Assembly: GCA_039930045.1 (NCBI GenBank)
Contig: JBDSQB010000014.1
Span: forward strand, 62,001-126,000
Origin: Chthoniobacterales bacterium
GTDB taxonomy: Bacteria; Verrucomicrobiota; Verrucomicrobiia; Chthoniobacterales; DASVRZ01
Direction: 5' to 3'
DNA: 64,000 nt
Shown: one piece after another, positions 26,834 through 34,387 of the stretch
How positions within the stretch are numbered: the first letter of the stretch is position 1
Layout of the letters: each line of letters opens with the position of its first letter
Made by a program: the position numbers and the translations under genes
Notes under the pieces: generated by a model
Told to the model about the DNA's origin: nothing
Seen by the model: only the letters and a program-made list of their open reading frames with translations
The model's database searches: none

Positions 26834-27691
26834 ATGTCCACCGAATACGCCCATCCCGAAGCCCTTGTCAGCACCGATTGGCTGGCTGCGCACCTCACCG
26901 ACCCGAGCATTCGCATCGTGGAAAGCAACGAGGACGTGCTCCTTTATGCCACTGGCCACATTCCTGGCGCGGTCCACATCGACTGGCGTAGCGACCTGCA
27001 GGACAATCTCATCCGCGACTACATTTCCCCGGAGAAATTTGCCGAAGTCGCCTCAAAAAACGGCATCACGCCCGAGACGACAGTCGTTTTCTACGGAGAC
27101 AAATCCAACTGGTGGGCCACCTACGCGCTCTGGGCCTTCCGTCTTTTCGGCCATGAAAAAGTGAAAGTCCTCAACGGCGGCCGCGACAAATGGATCGCCG
27201 AAGGCCGCGACCTCACCCGCGAAAAACCAGCTCACGCTCCGACGAATTACCCTGTACCCGCCAAGCGGCTCGACCAGGAAATTCGCGCCTTCTACGAGGA
27301 CGCCCTAGGCCATAGCAAAAATCATTTGCCCCTGATCGACGTCCGCTCGCCCGGCGAATTCAAGGGCGACATCACCCACATGCCCGAGTATCCGCAGGAA
27401 GGCGTCCTGCGCGGCGGCCACATTCCCGGTGCCAACAGCATTCCCTGGAAAACCGCCGCCAATGACGACGGCACCTTCAAATCCGCCGAGGAACTCACCA
27501 AAATTTACACCGAAGGAGTCGGCTTAAAGTCCGATGACGACATCATCGCCTACTGCCGGATCGGCGAACGGTCGAGTCACACCTGGTTCGTGCTCACCTA
27601 TTTGCTCGGCTACGAAAAAGTCCGCAACTACGACGGCTCCTGGACCGAATGGGGCAATCGCGTCGGCTCGCCGATCGTGAGAGGAATCTAA
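26834..27691 (+). CDS. sseA: Thiosulfate/3-mercaptopyruvate sulfurtransferase (two-domain rhodanese)
   Basis: 285 residues, the usual length of tandem rhodaneses. The inactive N-terminal domain (about 10-135) contains [13 protein letters not shown] and [19 protein letters not shown]. The C-terminal catalytic domain has Cys241 in [14 protein letters not shown]; the CRxGxR loop favours thiosulfate over mercaptopyruvate as sulfur donor (family knowledge). The enzyme carries persulfide sulfur. The SufE gene starts 11 bp after its stop, so the pair may feed sulfur to Fe-S cluster assembly (inference). Confidence 0.93.
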   Translation: MSTEYAHPEALVSTDWLAAHLTDPSIRIVESNEDVLLYATGHIPGAVHIDWRSDLQDNLIRDYISPEKFAEVASKNGITPETTVVFYGDKSNWWATYALWAFRLFGHEKVKVLNGGRDKWIAEGRDLTREKPAHAPTNYPVPAKRLDQEIRAFYEDALGHSKNHLPLIDVRSPGEFKGDITHMPEYPQEGVLRGGHIPGANSIPWKTAANDDGTFKSAEELTKIYTEGVGLKSDDDIIAYCRIGERSSHTWFVLTYLLGYEKVRNYDGSWTEWGNRVGSPIVRGI

Positions 27692-27702
27692 CTCGAATCC
27701 TC

Positions 27703-28167
27703 GTGAGCCATTACCCGCCCAAACTCACTGAAATCGTCGAGCTTTTCGAGTATTTGCCCGATGAGGAAAAGGTGGACGCCCTCATTTCCTACGCCGACCA
27801 GGCGAAAAATCAGGCTCCGCATGAAGGCGAGATATTCGATCTCGAAGACGTTCGCAAGGACGAGGAATGCACCGACACCGTGGGCGTTTTCCTCCGTGTC
27901 GATGAACATCAGGGCGCACACTTTCGCATCAGCCTCGGGCCGCAAGTCCAGACGCTGACCAAAGCCATGACGGCCATTCTTTGCAAAGGTCTGGAAGGCG
28001 TTCCCGCGCAGGAAATCCTTGACGTCGAAAGCGATTTCGTGCCCAAACTCGTCGGTGGCGAACTCGTCCGCGTCCGCAGTCAGACCGTCTATTACATTCT
28101 CACCCGCATGAAAAGCGCCTGCAAAGTCTGGCTCAACCGACAGCGCGCCGCCGCCCACGCGAGTTAG
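27703..28167 (+). CDS. sufE: SufE-family sulfur acceptor protein
   Basis: 154 residues from GTG at 27703 (MSHYPPKLTEIVELFEYL). An ATG at 27649 would overlap the rhodanese by 43 bp with no family similarity. SufE takes persulfide from the desulfurase SufS and passes it to SufB. The active cysteine is Cys56 in KDEECTDTVGVFLRV. The core FRISLGPQVQTLTKAMTAIL and GVPAQEILDVESDFVPKL matches SufE topology, though the usual GCxSxVW is altered to ECTDTVG. It lies directly behind the rhodanese and is 27 kb from sufBD in this window. Confidence 0.85.
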   Translation: MSHYPPKLTEIVELFEYLPDEEKVDALISYADQAKNQAPHEGEIFDLEDVRKDEECTDTVGVFLRVDEHQGAHFRISLGPQVQTLTKAMTAILCKGLEGVPAQEILDVESDFVPKLVGGELVRVRSQTVYYILTRMKSACKVWLNRQRAAAHAS

Positions 28168-28224
28168 ATCGTATTCACCAAAATACATTCACCGCCAACC
28201 CCACAGCCGTTAGCCTAGAATCTT

Positions 28225-29103
28225 ATGAAACTCGCCTCACTTTTCACCCTGCTCCTTTCGACCGCCGCTTTCGCCGGTCCCGCTCCGCTGAATGATGGGA
28301 AATCCATCGAAGTTTCTACCGTGACTCCAGATCGCACCCAGATCAATTTCCGTTTCGGGACTGATTACGTCGGCTCTGGCGATTTCCGTTACCGGCCCGC
28401 GGGCGACCAGGATGCCTACCACGCCAATGCTCAGGTTGGCGTCAGTGTTCCTTTTCGCCCAGCGACGTATTTTACGGTGAATGCATTCTACGATCGCTAC
28501 GATTTCGGCACTTCTCTCGCGCCTGTGCCCACGACGCTGCACAAAGTCGGTGCCGACATCGGCGTCGAATACCACGCCGAGGGCGAAGTGGCCCTCACGC
28601 TCTACGCCAGCCCGGGAATTTATGGCAGCGAGATCAATAGCGACGACTTTAATGTTCCCATCACCGGCTACGTCAGTTATCGGCTGACACCGAGCCTCGT
28701 GGCAGTCGTCGGCGCGCGCTACAACGAGTGGAGCATGTATCAAATTCTGCCCTCCGGCGGCCTCATCTGGACTATCAACGACCAATGGAAAGTCCGCGCC
28801 ATCGCCACCGCACCCAAAGTTGAATACACGCCCAATTCCGATCTCACGATCAGCTTTGGCGGTGAACTGACCGGCGGCACCTACACGACTGCGAAAAACG
28901 AGCAGAATTACCCCGATAAACACCTCGATTACTACGACATCCGCGCGGGAGTTGGCGCGACGTATCGCGGCTGGAAACCACTCGACTTGAGCCTCACCGC
29001 CGGTTGGTCCTTCGAGCGTAACTTCCGCTACGACGACATCGACACCGAGTATCGCGTCAAAGGCGCCCCCTACGTCGCCTTCGGAGCACGGGCTTCGTTC
29101 TAA
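28225..29103 (+). CDS. Predicted outer-membrane beta-barrel protein
   Basis: 292 residues; no named function recognised. It has a signal peptide (MKLASLFTLLLSTAAFAGPA). After it come alternating aromatic/hydrophobic beta-strands through the whole length, such as TYFTVNAFYDRYDFG, VALTLYASPGIYGSE, LVAVVGARYNEWSMYQ and LDYYDIRAGVGATYRG. It ends VAFGARASF with a terminal Phe, the outer-membrane insertion signal. It resembles DUF6268-type outer-membrane proteins of this phylum (weak recall). It converges on the L,D-transpeptidase with a 6-bp gap. Confidence 0.72.
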   Translation: MKLASLFTLLLSTAAFAGPAPLNDGKSIEVSTVTPDRTQINFRFGTDYVGSGDFRYRPAGDQDAYHANAQVGVSVPFRPATYFTVNAFYDRYDFGTSLAPVPTTLHKVGADIGVEYHAEGEVALTLYASPGIYGSEINSDDFNVPITGYVSYRLTPSLVAVVGARYNEWSMYQILPSGGLIWTINDQWKVRAIATAPKVEYTPNSDLTISFGGELTGGTYTTAKNEQNYPDKHLDYYDIRAGVGATYRGWKPLDLSLTAGWSFERNFRYDDIDTEYRVKGAPYVAFGARASF

Positions 29104-29109
29104 GTCTGG

Positions 29110-29622
29110 CTACGGCCTGATTTCGATGGAAGTCCCATCGGGGACGGCGTTCCAGATTTCCTGAATTTCCTCATTGGTCACGGCGATGCAGCCGACGGTC
29201 CAATTCGTCAACCGATGGGCCGCACCGAGCGCTCCCATGCCGTTGGGCAGACCGTGGATCATGATGTCGCCGCCGGGTGAGACGCCCTGCTTTTTGGCGC
29301 GAGTGACATCTTTTTCATCCGGGTAGGAAATGTGCAGCGAGAGATGGTATTGACTCTGCGGATTGCGCCAGTCGATCCGGTAAACGCCCTCCGGCGTCTT
29401 GCCGTCGCCTTCTTTTTCCTTGGGACCAACCGGGTTCGGCCCGAGCGCGACCTGATACGTCTTCAGCACTTTTCCACCGCGCATTAGACTCAAAGTCCGC
29501 TTCGCCTTTTCCACGAGAATGTGGTCGGCCTTTGGCAAATCGGCTGCGGGCGTGCTCATCAGCAAAAATAGAAGGACGCCTACAAAAAAGAGCCGCGATA
29601 TTTGGTCGCGGCTCTTTTTCAA
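29110..29622 (-). CDS. L,D-transpeptidase (YkuD domain)
   Basis: 170 residues. An N-terminal signal or anchor sequence (about 8-25, SRLFFVGVLLFLLMSTPA) precedes one YkuD domain. The domain runs from KADHILVEKAKRTLSLM, through PEGVYRIDWRNPQSQYHLSL, to the catalytic motif with His in DIMIHGLPNG and Cys145 in NWTVGCIAVTNEEI. These enzymes make 3-3 crosslinks in peptidoglycan or attach proteins to it, in the periplasm. The first 13 codons coincide with the terminator hairpin of the upstream tsf gene. Confidence 0.9.
   Translation of the reverse strand: MKKSRDQISRLFFVGVLLFLLMSTPAADLPKADHILVEKAKRTLSLMRGGKVLKTYQVALGPNPVGPKEKEGDGKTPEGVYRIDWRNPQSQYHLSLHISYPDEKDVTRAKKQGVSPGGDIMIHGLPNGMGALGAAHRLTNWTVGCIAVTNEEIQEIWNAVPDGTSIEIRP
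29585..29619 (-). terminator. Rho-independent terminator after tsf, overlapping the ldt start
   Basis: The stem AGCCGCGA/TCGCGGCT, extended by A/T pairs to about 14 bp (29585-29598 with 29606-29619), has a 7-nt loop and A/T runs on both sides. It sits 27 bp past the tsf stop on the same strand. The same bases encode codons 1-13 of the L,D-transpeptidase. Confidence 0.85.
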
Positions 29623-29645
29623 TGGGAGTGAGAGTGAAATGAGGC

Positions 29646-30275
29646 TTATTCGGCCGCTTCCACGGGAGTTTCACCCAAATCTTCACCCACGGTGTAGCGG
29701 GTGAATCGACGAAGAACGATGTTTTCGCCCAGCTCGACGATCTTCGTTTTCACGTAATCGCCAATCGTCTGGTCGGGGTTCTTGATGAATGCCTGATCGA
29801 CCAGGCAAATCGTGCTGTAGAATTTCTCGATTTTACCATCAACGATCTTCTCGATGATGTTCTCGGGCTTGCCTTTCACCTGGCTGGCGGCGATGTCGCG
29901 CTCCTTGGCGATCAAGTCGGCAGGCACTTGCTCGCGAGTGACATAGCTCGGGCTGGCGGCGGCGATGTGCAACGTAATGTCCTTCACGAAATCGCGGAAA
30001 GTGTCGTTCTTGGCGACGAAATCGGTCTCGCAGTTGATCTCAACGAGCACGCCGACTTTGCCCTGCATGTGAATGTAAGAGGCGACGATGCCTTCCTTGG
30101 CGGCGCGACCGGTTTTTTTGCCGGCCTGTGAGAGACCTTTCTTGCGGAGAACGACCTCGGCCTGCTCCAGATCGCCATTCGCCTCGGTGAGGGCGCGCTT
30201 GCAATCCATCATGCCCGCGTTGGTTTTGTCGCGGAGTTGTTTGACGAGTTGGGAATTGATTTCGACGGCTGACAT
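29646..30275 (-). CDS. tsf: Elongation factor Ts
   Basis: 209 residues, the short form of EF-Ts (E. coli has about 283, Thermus about 196). It recycles EF-Tu by GDP release. The N-terminal UBA-like domain is complete: LVKQLRDKTNAGMMDCKRAL, ANGDLEQAEVVLRKKGL. The core motif is EINCETDFVAKNDTFRDFV, followed by VTREQVPADLIAKERDIA. The C-terminal part ends VGEDLGETPVEAAE. It follows rpsB by 94 bp containing two hairpins, and a conserved leader motif lies just before the ATG. A strong terminator follows. Confidence 0.97.
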   Translation of the reverse strand: MSAVEINSQLVKQLRDKTNAGMMDCKRALTEANGDLEQAEVVLRKKGLSQAGKKTGRAAKEGIVASYIHMQGKVGVLVEINCETDFVAKNDTFRDFVKDITLHIAAASPSYVTREQVPADLIAKERDIAASQVKGKPENIIEKIVDGKIEKFYSTICLVDQAFIKNPDQTIGDYVKTKIVELGENIVLRRFTRYTVGEDLGETPVEAAE

Positions 30276-30277
30276 TG

Positions 30278-30297
30278 GGAGTTAGGGTGAAGTGTTA
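30278..30297 (-). promoter_or_regulatory. Leader motif upstream of tsf
   Basis: On the minus strand TAACACTTCACCCTAACTCC ends 2 nt before the tsf ATG. It differs by one base from the motif before efp (32231-32250), and the flanking TTTTAA and CCCTAACTC also occur before rpsB. No Shine-Dalgarno is present, so the motif may take part in initiation or regulation (inference). Confidence 0.5.
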
Positions 30298-30305
30298 AAA
30301 TGGTT

Positions 30306-30360
30306 TGCCCCGGATTTTTGTGGAACCCGGGGCAGCAACTCCAGCTACGAAAAGCTGGAG
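30306..30360 (-). promoter_or_regulatory. Tandem stem-loops in the rpsB-tsf intercistronic region
   Basis: Two perfect hairpins on the minus strand: CTCCAGCT/AGCTGGAG (8 bp, 30339-30360, 6-nt loop) directly after the rpsB stop, then TGCCCCGG/CCGGGGCA (8 bp, 30306-30334, 13-nt loop). Neither is followed by a long U-tract (only ATTTTA comes later), so they look like an attenuator or mRNA-processing element rather than a full terminator. E. coli also has a structured rpsB-tsf spacer. Confidence 0.6.
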
Positions 30361-30369
30361 AAAAAGACG

Positions 30370-31098
30370 TTATTCGGCGACGCCGGAAAGAGCAGCCTGC
30401 TCCTTCTTCGCGGAAGCGCCGCTGCCGGAGACGATGGCATCGACCAATTTCTGGAGAACGATGCGAATCGCACGAATGGCGTCGTCGTTGCCGGCAATCG
30501 GGTAATTGATTAACTCGGGATCGGCGTTGGTATCGACCACGGCCACGGTTGGAATCTTCAAGCGGCGAGCCTCGGCGACGGCAATGCCTTCGCGGGTGGT
30601 GTCGATAATAACAATCGCGTCAGGAAGTTTGTCCATGTCGCGGATGCCGTCGAGATTGCGGGCGAGCTTCACGCCTTCGCGGTTGAGGGCGGCGAGTTCC
30701 TGCTTGCCCATCATGTTGTATTCGGGAGCCTTTTCGATGGTCTCGATGTATTTCAAACGGCCAATGCTTTTGCGAATGGTCTGCAAATTGGTCAGCGTGC
30801 CGCCGAGCCAGCGCTGATTCACATAATATTGGCCGCAGGCAACAGCCGCTTCCTTGATCGCTTCCTGAGCCTGCTTTTTGCAGCCGATGAAAAGGATTTT
30901 GCCGCCACGAGCGGCCACGTCCGAGAGAAATTGAGTCGCTGCATCGAGCTGGCGAACCGTCTGGCCGAGGTCGATGACGTAAATGGCATTACGTTTTTCG
31001 TAAATGAATGGCTTCATCTTGGGATTCCAACGCTTGGTTTGATGGCCAAAGTGGACTCCGGCTTCGAGCAGCTCGGTCATTAGTTCGATAGAAGACAT
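30370..31098 (-). CDS. rpsB: 30S ribosomal protein S2
   Basis: 242 residues, normal for S2. The start MTELLEAGVHFGHQTKRWNPKM (seen here after MSSIEL) is diagnostic. Other marks are YVINLGQTV-like YVIDLGQTVRQL, NQRWLGGTLTNLQTI, DAIVIIDTTREGIAVAEA and the end VDTNADPELINYPIAGNDDA. The tail is Ala/Ser-rich (SGSGASAKKEQAALSG). It is a primary small-subunit protein and the first gene of rpsB-tsf, with its own likely promoter at 31139-31166. kdsD is divergent. Confidence 0.98.
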   Translation of the reverse strand: MSSIELMTELLEAGVHFGHQTKRWNPKMKPFIYEKRNAIYVIDLGQTVRQLDAATQFLSDVAARGGKILFIGCKKQAQEAIKEAAVACGQYYVNQRWLGGTLTNLQTIRKSIGRLKYIETIEKAPEYNMMGKQELAALNREGVKLARNLDGIRDMDKLPDAIVIIDTTREGIAVAEARRLKIPTVAVVDTNADPELINYPIAGNDDAIRAIRIVLQKLVDAIVSGSGASAKKEQAALSGVAE

Positions 31099-31104
31099 AG
31101 ATTT

Positions 31105-31126
31105 GAGTTAGGGCGTATTCTTAAAA
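31105..31126 (-). promoter_or_regulatory. Leader motif upstream of rpsB
   Basis: On the minus strand the 22 nt begin TTTTAA and end CCCTAACTC, stopping 6 nt before the rpsB ATG. Aligned with the tsf leader, 18 of 22 positions agree. There is no Shine-Dalgarno between it and the start. Confidence 0.45.
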
Positions 31127-31138
31127 TGCGGGAGTGGA

Positions 31139-31166
31139 CTTATAGCGGTCTCTCTCGTTGAATCAA
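31139..31166 (-). promoter_or_regulatory. Likely sigma-70-type promoter of rpsB-tsf
   Basis: On the minus strand, TTGATT (31161-31166) and TATAAG (31139-31144) are separated by 16 bp. Transcription would start near 31131, leaving a leader of about 33 nt that contains the motif shared with tsf and efp. This is a consensus match only. Confidence 0.45.
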
Positions 31167-31230
31167 GTAATTTTTTCCAAGTGACTCCGGGCATTTCGTC
31201 CATGTAGGCTCTCCAATCCCAAACCCAGCC

Positions 31231-32226
31231 ATGAGTCACCCAGCCAACGCCCCCCAGACCTTCCTCAGTCAGGCGCGGCGCGTGTTGCAGATCGAGATCG
31301 CCGAATTGCAACGCCTCGAGGCGCGGCTCGACGAGTCGTTTGTCGCTGCGCTCGGGCTTTTTCAAAAAGCCACCGCCGCCGGCAAAAAAATCGTTGTCAT
31401 CGGCGTCGGCAAATCCGGCCACATCGCCGAAAAAATCTCCGCCACCCTCACCAGCACCGGCTCCCTCTCCGTCGTGCTCCATTCCGTCAACGCCATCCAC
31501 GGGGACCTCGGCGTCGTCTCCGATGGCGACGTCATCCTCATCCTCTCCGCATCCGGCGAGACGGAGGAAATAGTCGGCCTCCTTCCCGCCTTGCGGCGTT
31601 TCTCCGTCGAGATCGTCTCCATCACCGGCAACGCCCAATCGCTCCTCGCAAAAAACTCCGCCGTCCACCTCGACGCCTCCGTCGAACAAGAAGCCTGCCC
31701 GCTCCAGCTCGCGCCCACCTCCAGCACCACCGTCATGCTCGTCCTCGGCGACGCGCTCGCGATGGTCCTGCTCGAAGCCCGCGGCTTCACTCCGGCTGAC
31801 TTCGCCAAATTCCACCCCGGCGGCAACCTCGGACGCCGCCTCCTGCTCAAAGTCACCGACATCATGCGCGGCCGCGAACGCCTCGCCCTCGTCGAACGCA
31901 CCACCACCATTCGCCAGGTCCTCCACGAAATGCGCGCCCGCCGTAGTGGCGCCGCCGTCGTCACCGAACCCGACGGCACCCTCGCTGGCATCTTCACCCA
32001 CGGCGATTTTGCGCGCCATTTCGAGACCGACCCCACCCTCGGCGCCCACCCCGTCGAGCGTTATATGACTGCCAGTCCCATCACGATTTCCTCCGAAAAA
32101 CTCGCCGTCGCCGTCCTCGAAATCCTCGAAACCCACAACATCGACGACCTCGTCGTCCTCGACCCCGCCGGCCAGCCGATTGGGATTGTGGATTCGCAAG
32201 ACCTCGCTAAGTTCAAACTCCTTTAA
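31231..32226 (+). CDS. kdsD: Arabinose-5-phosphate isomerase (SIS + CBS domains)
   Basis: 331 residues, the usual KdsD length. The enzyme converts ribulose 5-phosphate to arabinose 5-phosphate, the first step to KDO of LPS. The SIS domain (about 40-180) has VVIGVGKSGHIAEKISATL, DLGVVSDGDVILILSASGET and SSTTVMLVLGDALAMVLLEA. Then FAKFHPGGNLGRRLL leads into two CBS modules (about 210-325) ending DDLVVLDPAGQPIGIVDSQD. Codon use is strongly C-ending. A long open frame on the opposite strand is only a by-product of this. Confidence 0.95.
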   Translation: MSHPANAPQTFLSQARRVLQIEIAELQRLEARLDESFVAALGLFQKATAAGKKIVVIGVGKSGHIAEKISATLTSTGSLSVVLHSVNAIHGDLGVVSDGDVILILSASGETEEIVGLLPALRRFSVEIVSITGNAQSLLAKNSAVHLDASVEQEACPLQLAPTSSTTVMLVLGDALAMVLLEARGFTPADFAKFHPGGNLGRRLLLKVTDIMRGRERLALVERTTTIRQVLHEMRARRSGAAVVTEPDGTLAGIFTHGDFARHFETDPTLGAHPVERYMTASPITISSEKLAVAVLEILETHNIDDLVVLDPAGQPIGIVDSQDLAKFKLL

Positions 32227-32230
32227 TCCC

Positions 32231-32250
32231 TAACATTTCACCCTAACTCC
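32231..32250 (+). promoter_or_regulatory. Leader motif upstream of efp
   Basis: TAACATTTCACCCTAACTCC, 9 nt before the efp ATG, identical to the tsf leader at 19 of 20 positions. It begins 4 nt after the kdsD stop. No Shine-Dalgarno is visible in the following ACCCACTTT. Confidence 0.5.
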
Positions 32251-32259
32251 ACCCACTTT

Positions 32260-32817
32260 ATGCCAGCAGCCAACGACCTCCGCAAAGGACAAGCCATCCG
32301 TTACAACGGCAACGTCGCCATCGTCCTCGAAGTCATGCACCGCACCCCGGGCAACCTCCGCGCCTTCGTCCAGGCCATCATCCGCTACATCGGCACCGGC
32401 AAAAGCGCTGACGTCCGCTTCGGCTCCACCGACAAGATCGAACTCATCGACGTCAGCCGCCAGCAACTCGAGTATTCCTATAAAGACGGCAGCGACTTCG
32501 TCTTCATCGACCCCGCCACCTACGACACCGTCACTCTTTCCGGCGAACTCCTCGCCGACACCAAAGACTACCTCATCGAAAACCTCCAGGTCGAAGTCCT
32601 CTTCGTCGAAGACAAACCCGTCCAGGTCGAAATGCCCGCCAGCGTCAACATCCGCGTCGTCGAAAGCGCCGAAGGCGTCCGCGGCGACACCGCGAGCAAC
32701 GTCCAAAAACCCGCGACATTAGAGACCGGCAAAGTCGTCAACGTCCCCCTCTTCATCAAAGAAGGCGAACTCATCAAAATCGACACCCGCAACGGCCACT
32801 ACATGGGCCGGGCGTAA
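32260..32817 (+). CDS. efp: Elongation factor P
   Basis: 185 residues with the three EF-P beta-barrel domains: N-terminal KOW-like (about 1-65), OB1 (66-125, DFVFIDPATYDTVTLS) and OB2 (130-185, LETGKVVNVPLFIKEGELIK, ending GHYMGRA). It binds between P and E sites and relieves stalling at prolines. The tip loop that is modified in other bacteria reads RTPGNLRAF here: the Lys of PGKG (K34 in E. coli) is Asn32. Neither the EpmA-lysine nor the EarP-arginine modification can apply. It lies 33 bp behind kdsD and shares a leader motif with tsf. Confidence 0.96.
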   Translation: MPAANDLRKGQAIRYNGNVAIVLEVMHRTPGNLRAFVQAIIRYIGTGKSADVRFGSTDKIELIDVSRQQLEYSYKDGSDFVFIDPATYDTVTLSGELLADTKDYLIENLQVEVLFVEDKPVQVEMPASVNIRVVESAEGVRGDTASNVQKPATLETGKVVNVPLFIKEGELIKIDTRNGHYMGRA

Positions 32818-32861
32818 GCCCTCACAAGTGAGGAGAGCCTTAGAGCTCTTTGGTAGTGGGA

Positions 32862-33623
32862 TTATGACAAGCCGGGCATCCGTACTAACAGAGTCGGATC
32901 GGTCTCGCAGCTAGCAACAATCTCATTATATCGGGCCAGGAGCTTTGATAGAGTCACCTTGCATTCGGCGGCTTTGAAGAAGCTACGCTCATAGACATTG
33001 GCAGTCAGAAATTGCCCTGCGTCCAGCACGTCCACTCTGTCAGCTAGATCAGAATTCTTCAAAAGAAACGCCGCCCCGCTGACCCCGTCTCCGATGCTGA
33101 TAATTAGGGGTTTCAACCCCGCCTTTAGATTCGCAGCACATTTCCTAACAAGAGCTTCACTTGGGTGAGTCGTGACATGAATGGCGACCTCCTCCACTTG
33201 GAAGTCACCTTTGCGCTCAGTCGAATGATCCGCCACAGAAGCGCCGTGGTGCTTGAGTTTCCCTGCTCCCATTACTAAATCCAACTTGGCACCCACGAGA
33301 TGCTGCAGCATTGCTCCGACATAGTTTGTACCTCCTGCATTTGCCTGAACTTCCTGGGCCTGCTGCAATAAGTCGTCAATGTTAGCCCGAAGAGATTTGC
33401 CACTGTCGAATTCAAAAATGACACGTGATCGCAGGCGAAGGTCTTGCCTCTCGTGAGCCGAGAATAAAGAACGATTGATTCCATGTTCCTTCAGAATGCC
33501 GTCAGCAATCTCTACAACTCTTTCAATGCCGCCTAGTGCATCAATCGATCCTTGCTCCTCGTTTGACAAAGAAAATCTCGTTCTAGTTAACTGCATCGTA
33601 TTTTTTATACCGAAGTTAACCAT
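32862..33623 (-). CDS. DUF4928-family restriction-associated protein
   Basis: 253 residues. It matches the DUF4928 family, which is encoded next to C5-cytosine methyltransferases. Shared phrases are YVGAMLQHLVGAKLDLVMG, GDFQVEEVAIHVTTHPSEAL, VRKCAANLKAGLKPLIISI and the end ARYNEIVASCETDPTLL. Members are believed to be restriction endonucleases or their partners, but no biochemical role is proven to my knowledge. The gene overlaps the upstream nuclease gene by 19 bp. Base composition is visibly more AT-rich than kdsD or efp next door, which suggests horizontal acquisition. An ATG at 33593 (MQLTRTRFSL) is an alternative start that would remove the overlap. Confidence 0.78.
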   Translation of the reverse strand: MVNFGIKNTMQLTRTRFSLSNEEQGSIDALGGIERVVEIADGILKEHGINRSLFSAHERQDLRLRSRVIFEFDSGKSLRANIDDLLQQAQEVQANAGGTNYVGAMLQHLVGAKLDLVMGAGKLKHHGASVADHSTERKGDFQVEEVAIHVTTHPSEALVRKCAANLKAGLKPLIISIGDGVSGAAFLLKNSDLADRVDVLDAGQFLTANVYERSFFKAAECKVTLSKLLARYNEIVASCETDPTLLVRMPGLS

Positions 33624-34372
33624 GACACTTGAATGATGGCTCTTTCCTTCTTAGCGAATTGCAGGCTAGACGAAATGGGATTCTGATAAATCTCGTGAAA
33701 TGGAGTTTCCCTAAAATTCTTCACGACGAATAAGAAGAAACGAGGGCCAAGAGCTGCAGCTAGATCGTGTTCTTTAGGCGTCATGTACAAGCTTCCATTT
33801 CGTTCCTTCAATCCTTTCACCTCGACAGCCAAGAAGTCTGCCGAATTGTCACGCAAACGGAAATCATATCCGCAGCCAAGCCGAGAAGTGTTCTCAACTC
33901 GGTAGCCATTGAATTCTGGGATCTTTGGTTGAATCGCTTCGAAATAATTCTCTGCCGCTAAACCTGTGATAAGTCGTTTCGCAAATTGAGAATCACCATC
34001 GGCTTCTTCCTCACTATACGACAAGTTGCTAAGAACATTTTCGTCGTATCCGAAGAACGACTGGACTAAGCCAGTGAAGGATTCGTAATCGAGATTTTCA
34101 TATTGCCTGAGCACTTTGAGGCAATAGTCACGTATAGGTCTTTTGTGCCATCCTGCACGGGGGTTCGGAAAAAAAGGATCGAATTCATCGCGATAATTTT
34201 TGATGGATGCCGGCCTGCCGCCAAGTCCATACCCAATCACATTAAATGCCTCTGTGAAGTTCTCGAAGCCGAGAGATTTCAGACCGGCAACGTCGTATTT
34301 TGCCAGATAGAGACCAGCGAGAATCGATTTCTCTCTCTTTGCGATGCTTTGTGGAATGATCAGCATAGTCAC
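33605..34372 (-). CDS. DUF3883-type PD-(D/E)XK nuclease, probable restriction endonuclease
   Basis: 255 residues from GTG 34372 (ATG 34366 is equally possible). The N-terminal half has GLGGRPASIKNYRDEFDPFF and GWHKRPIRDYCLKVL, common in restriction-linked nucleases. The C-terminal DUF3883 domain (about 155-240) has the nuclease core: Asp in RLGCGYDFRLR and the ExK in FLAVEVKGLKE, then LYMTPKEHDLAAALGPRFFL. It would cut DNA. The catalytic residues look intact although the neighbouring methyltransferase is broken. It follows the methyltransferase remnant by 15 bp in the same frame, separated by two stop codons. Confidence 0.72.
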   Translation of the reverse strand: MTMLIIPQSIAKREKSILAGLYLAKYDVAGLKSLGFENFTEAFNVIGYGLGGRPASIKNYRDEFDPFFPNPRAGWHKRPIRDYCLKVLRQYENLDYESFTGLVQSFFGYDENVLSNLSYSEEEADGDSQFAKRLITGLAAENYFEAIQPKIPEFNGYRVENTSRLGCGYDFRLRDNSADFLAVEVKGLKERNGSLYMTPKEHDLAAALGPRFFLFVVKNFRETPFHEIYQNPISSSLQFAKKERAIIQVSWLTSV

Positions 34373-34387
34373 AGAGACGTATTATTC

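Noticed and set aside
31108-32199. 363-residue open frame on the minus strand opposite kdsD
   Set aside because: It is Gly/Glu/Asp-rich low complexity caused by the strongly C-ending codons of kdsD, which is a clear SIS-CBS protein. No independent family or leader.
32818-32861. Possible terminator after efp (CCTCA/TGAGG and AGAGC/GCTCT)
   Set aside because: Both stems have only 5 bp and the T-tract is three bases; too weak to call.
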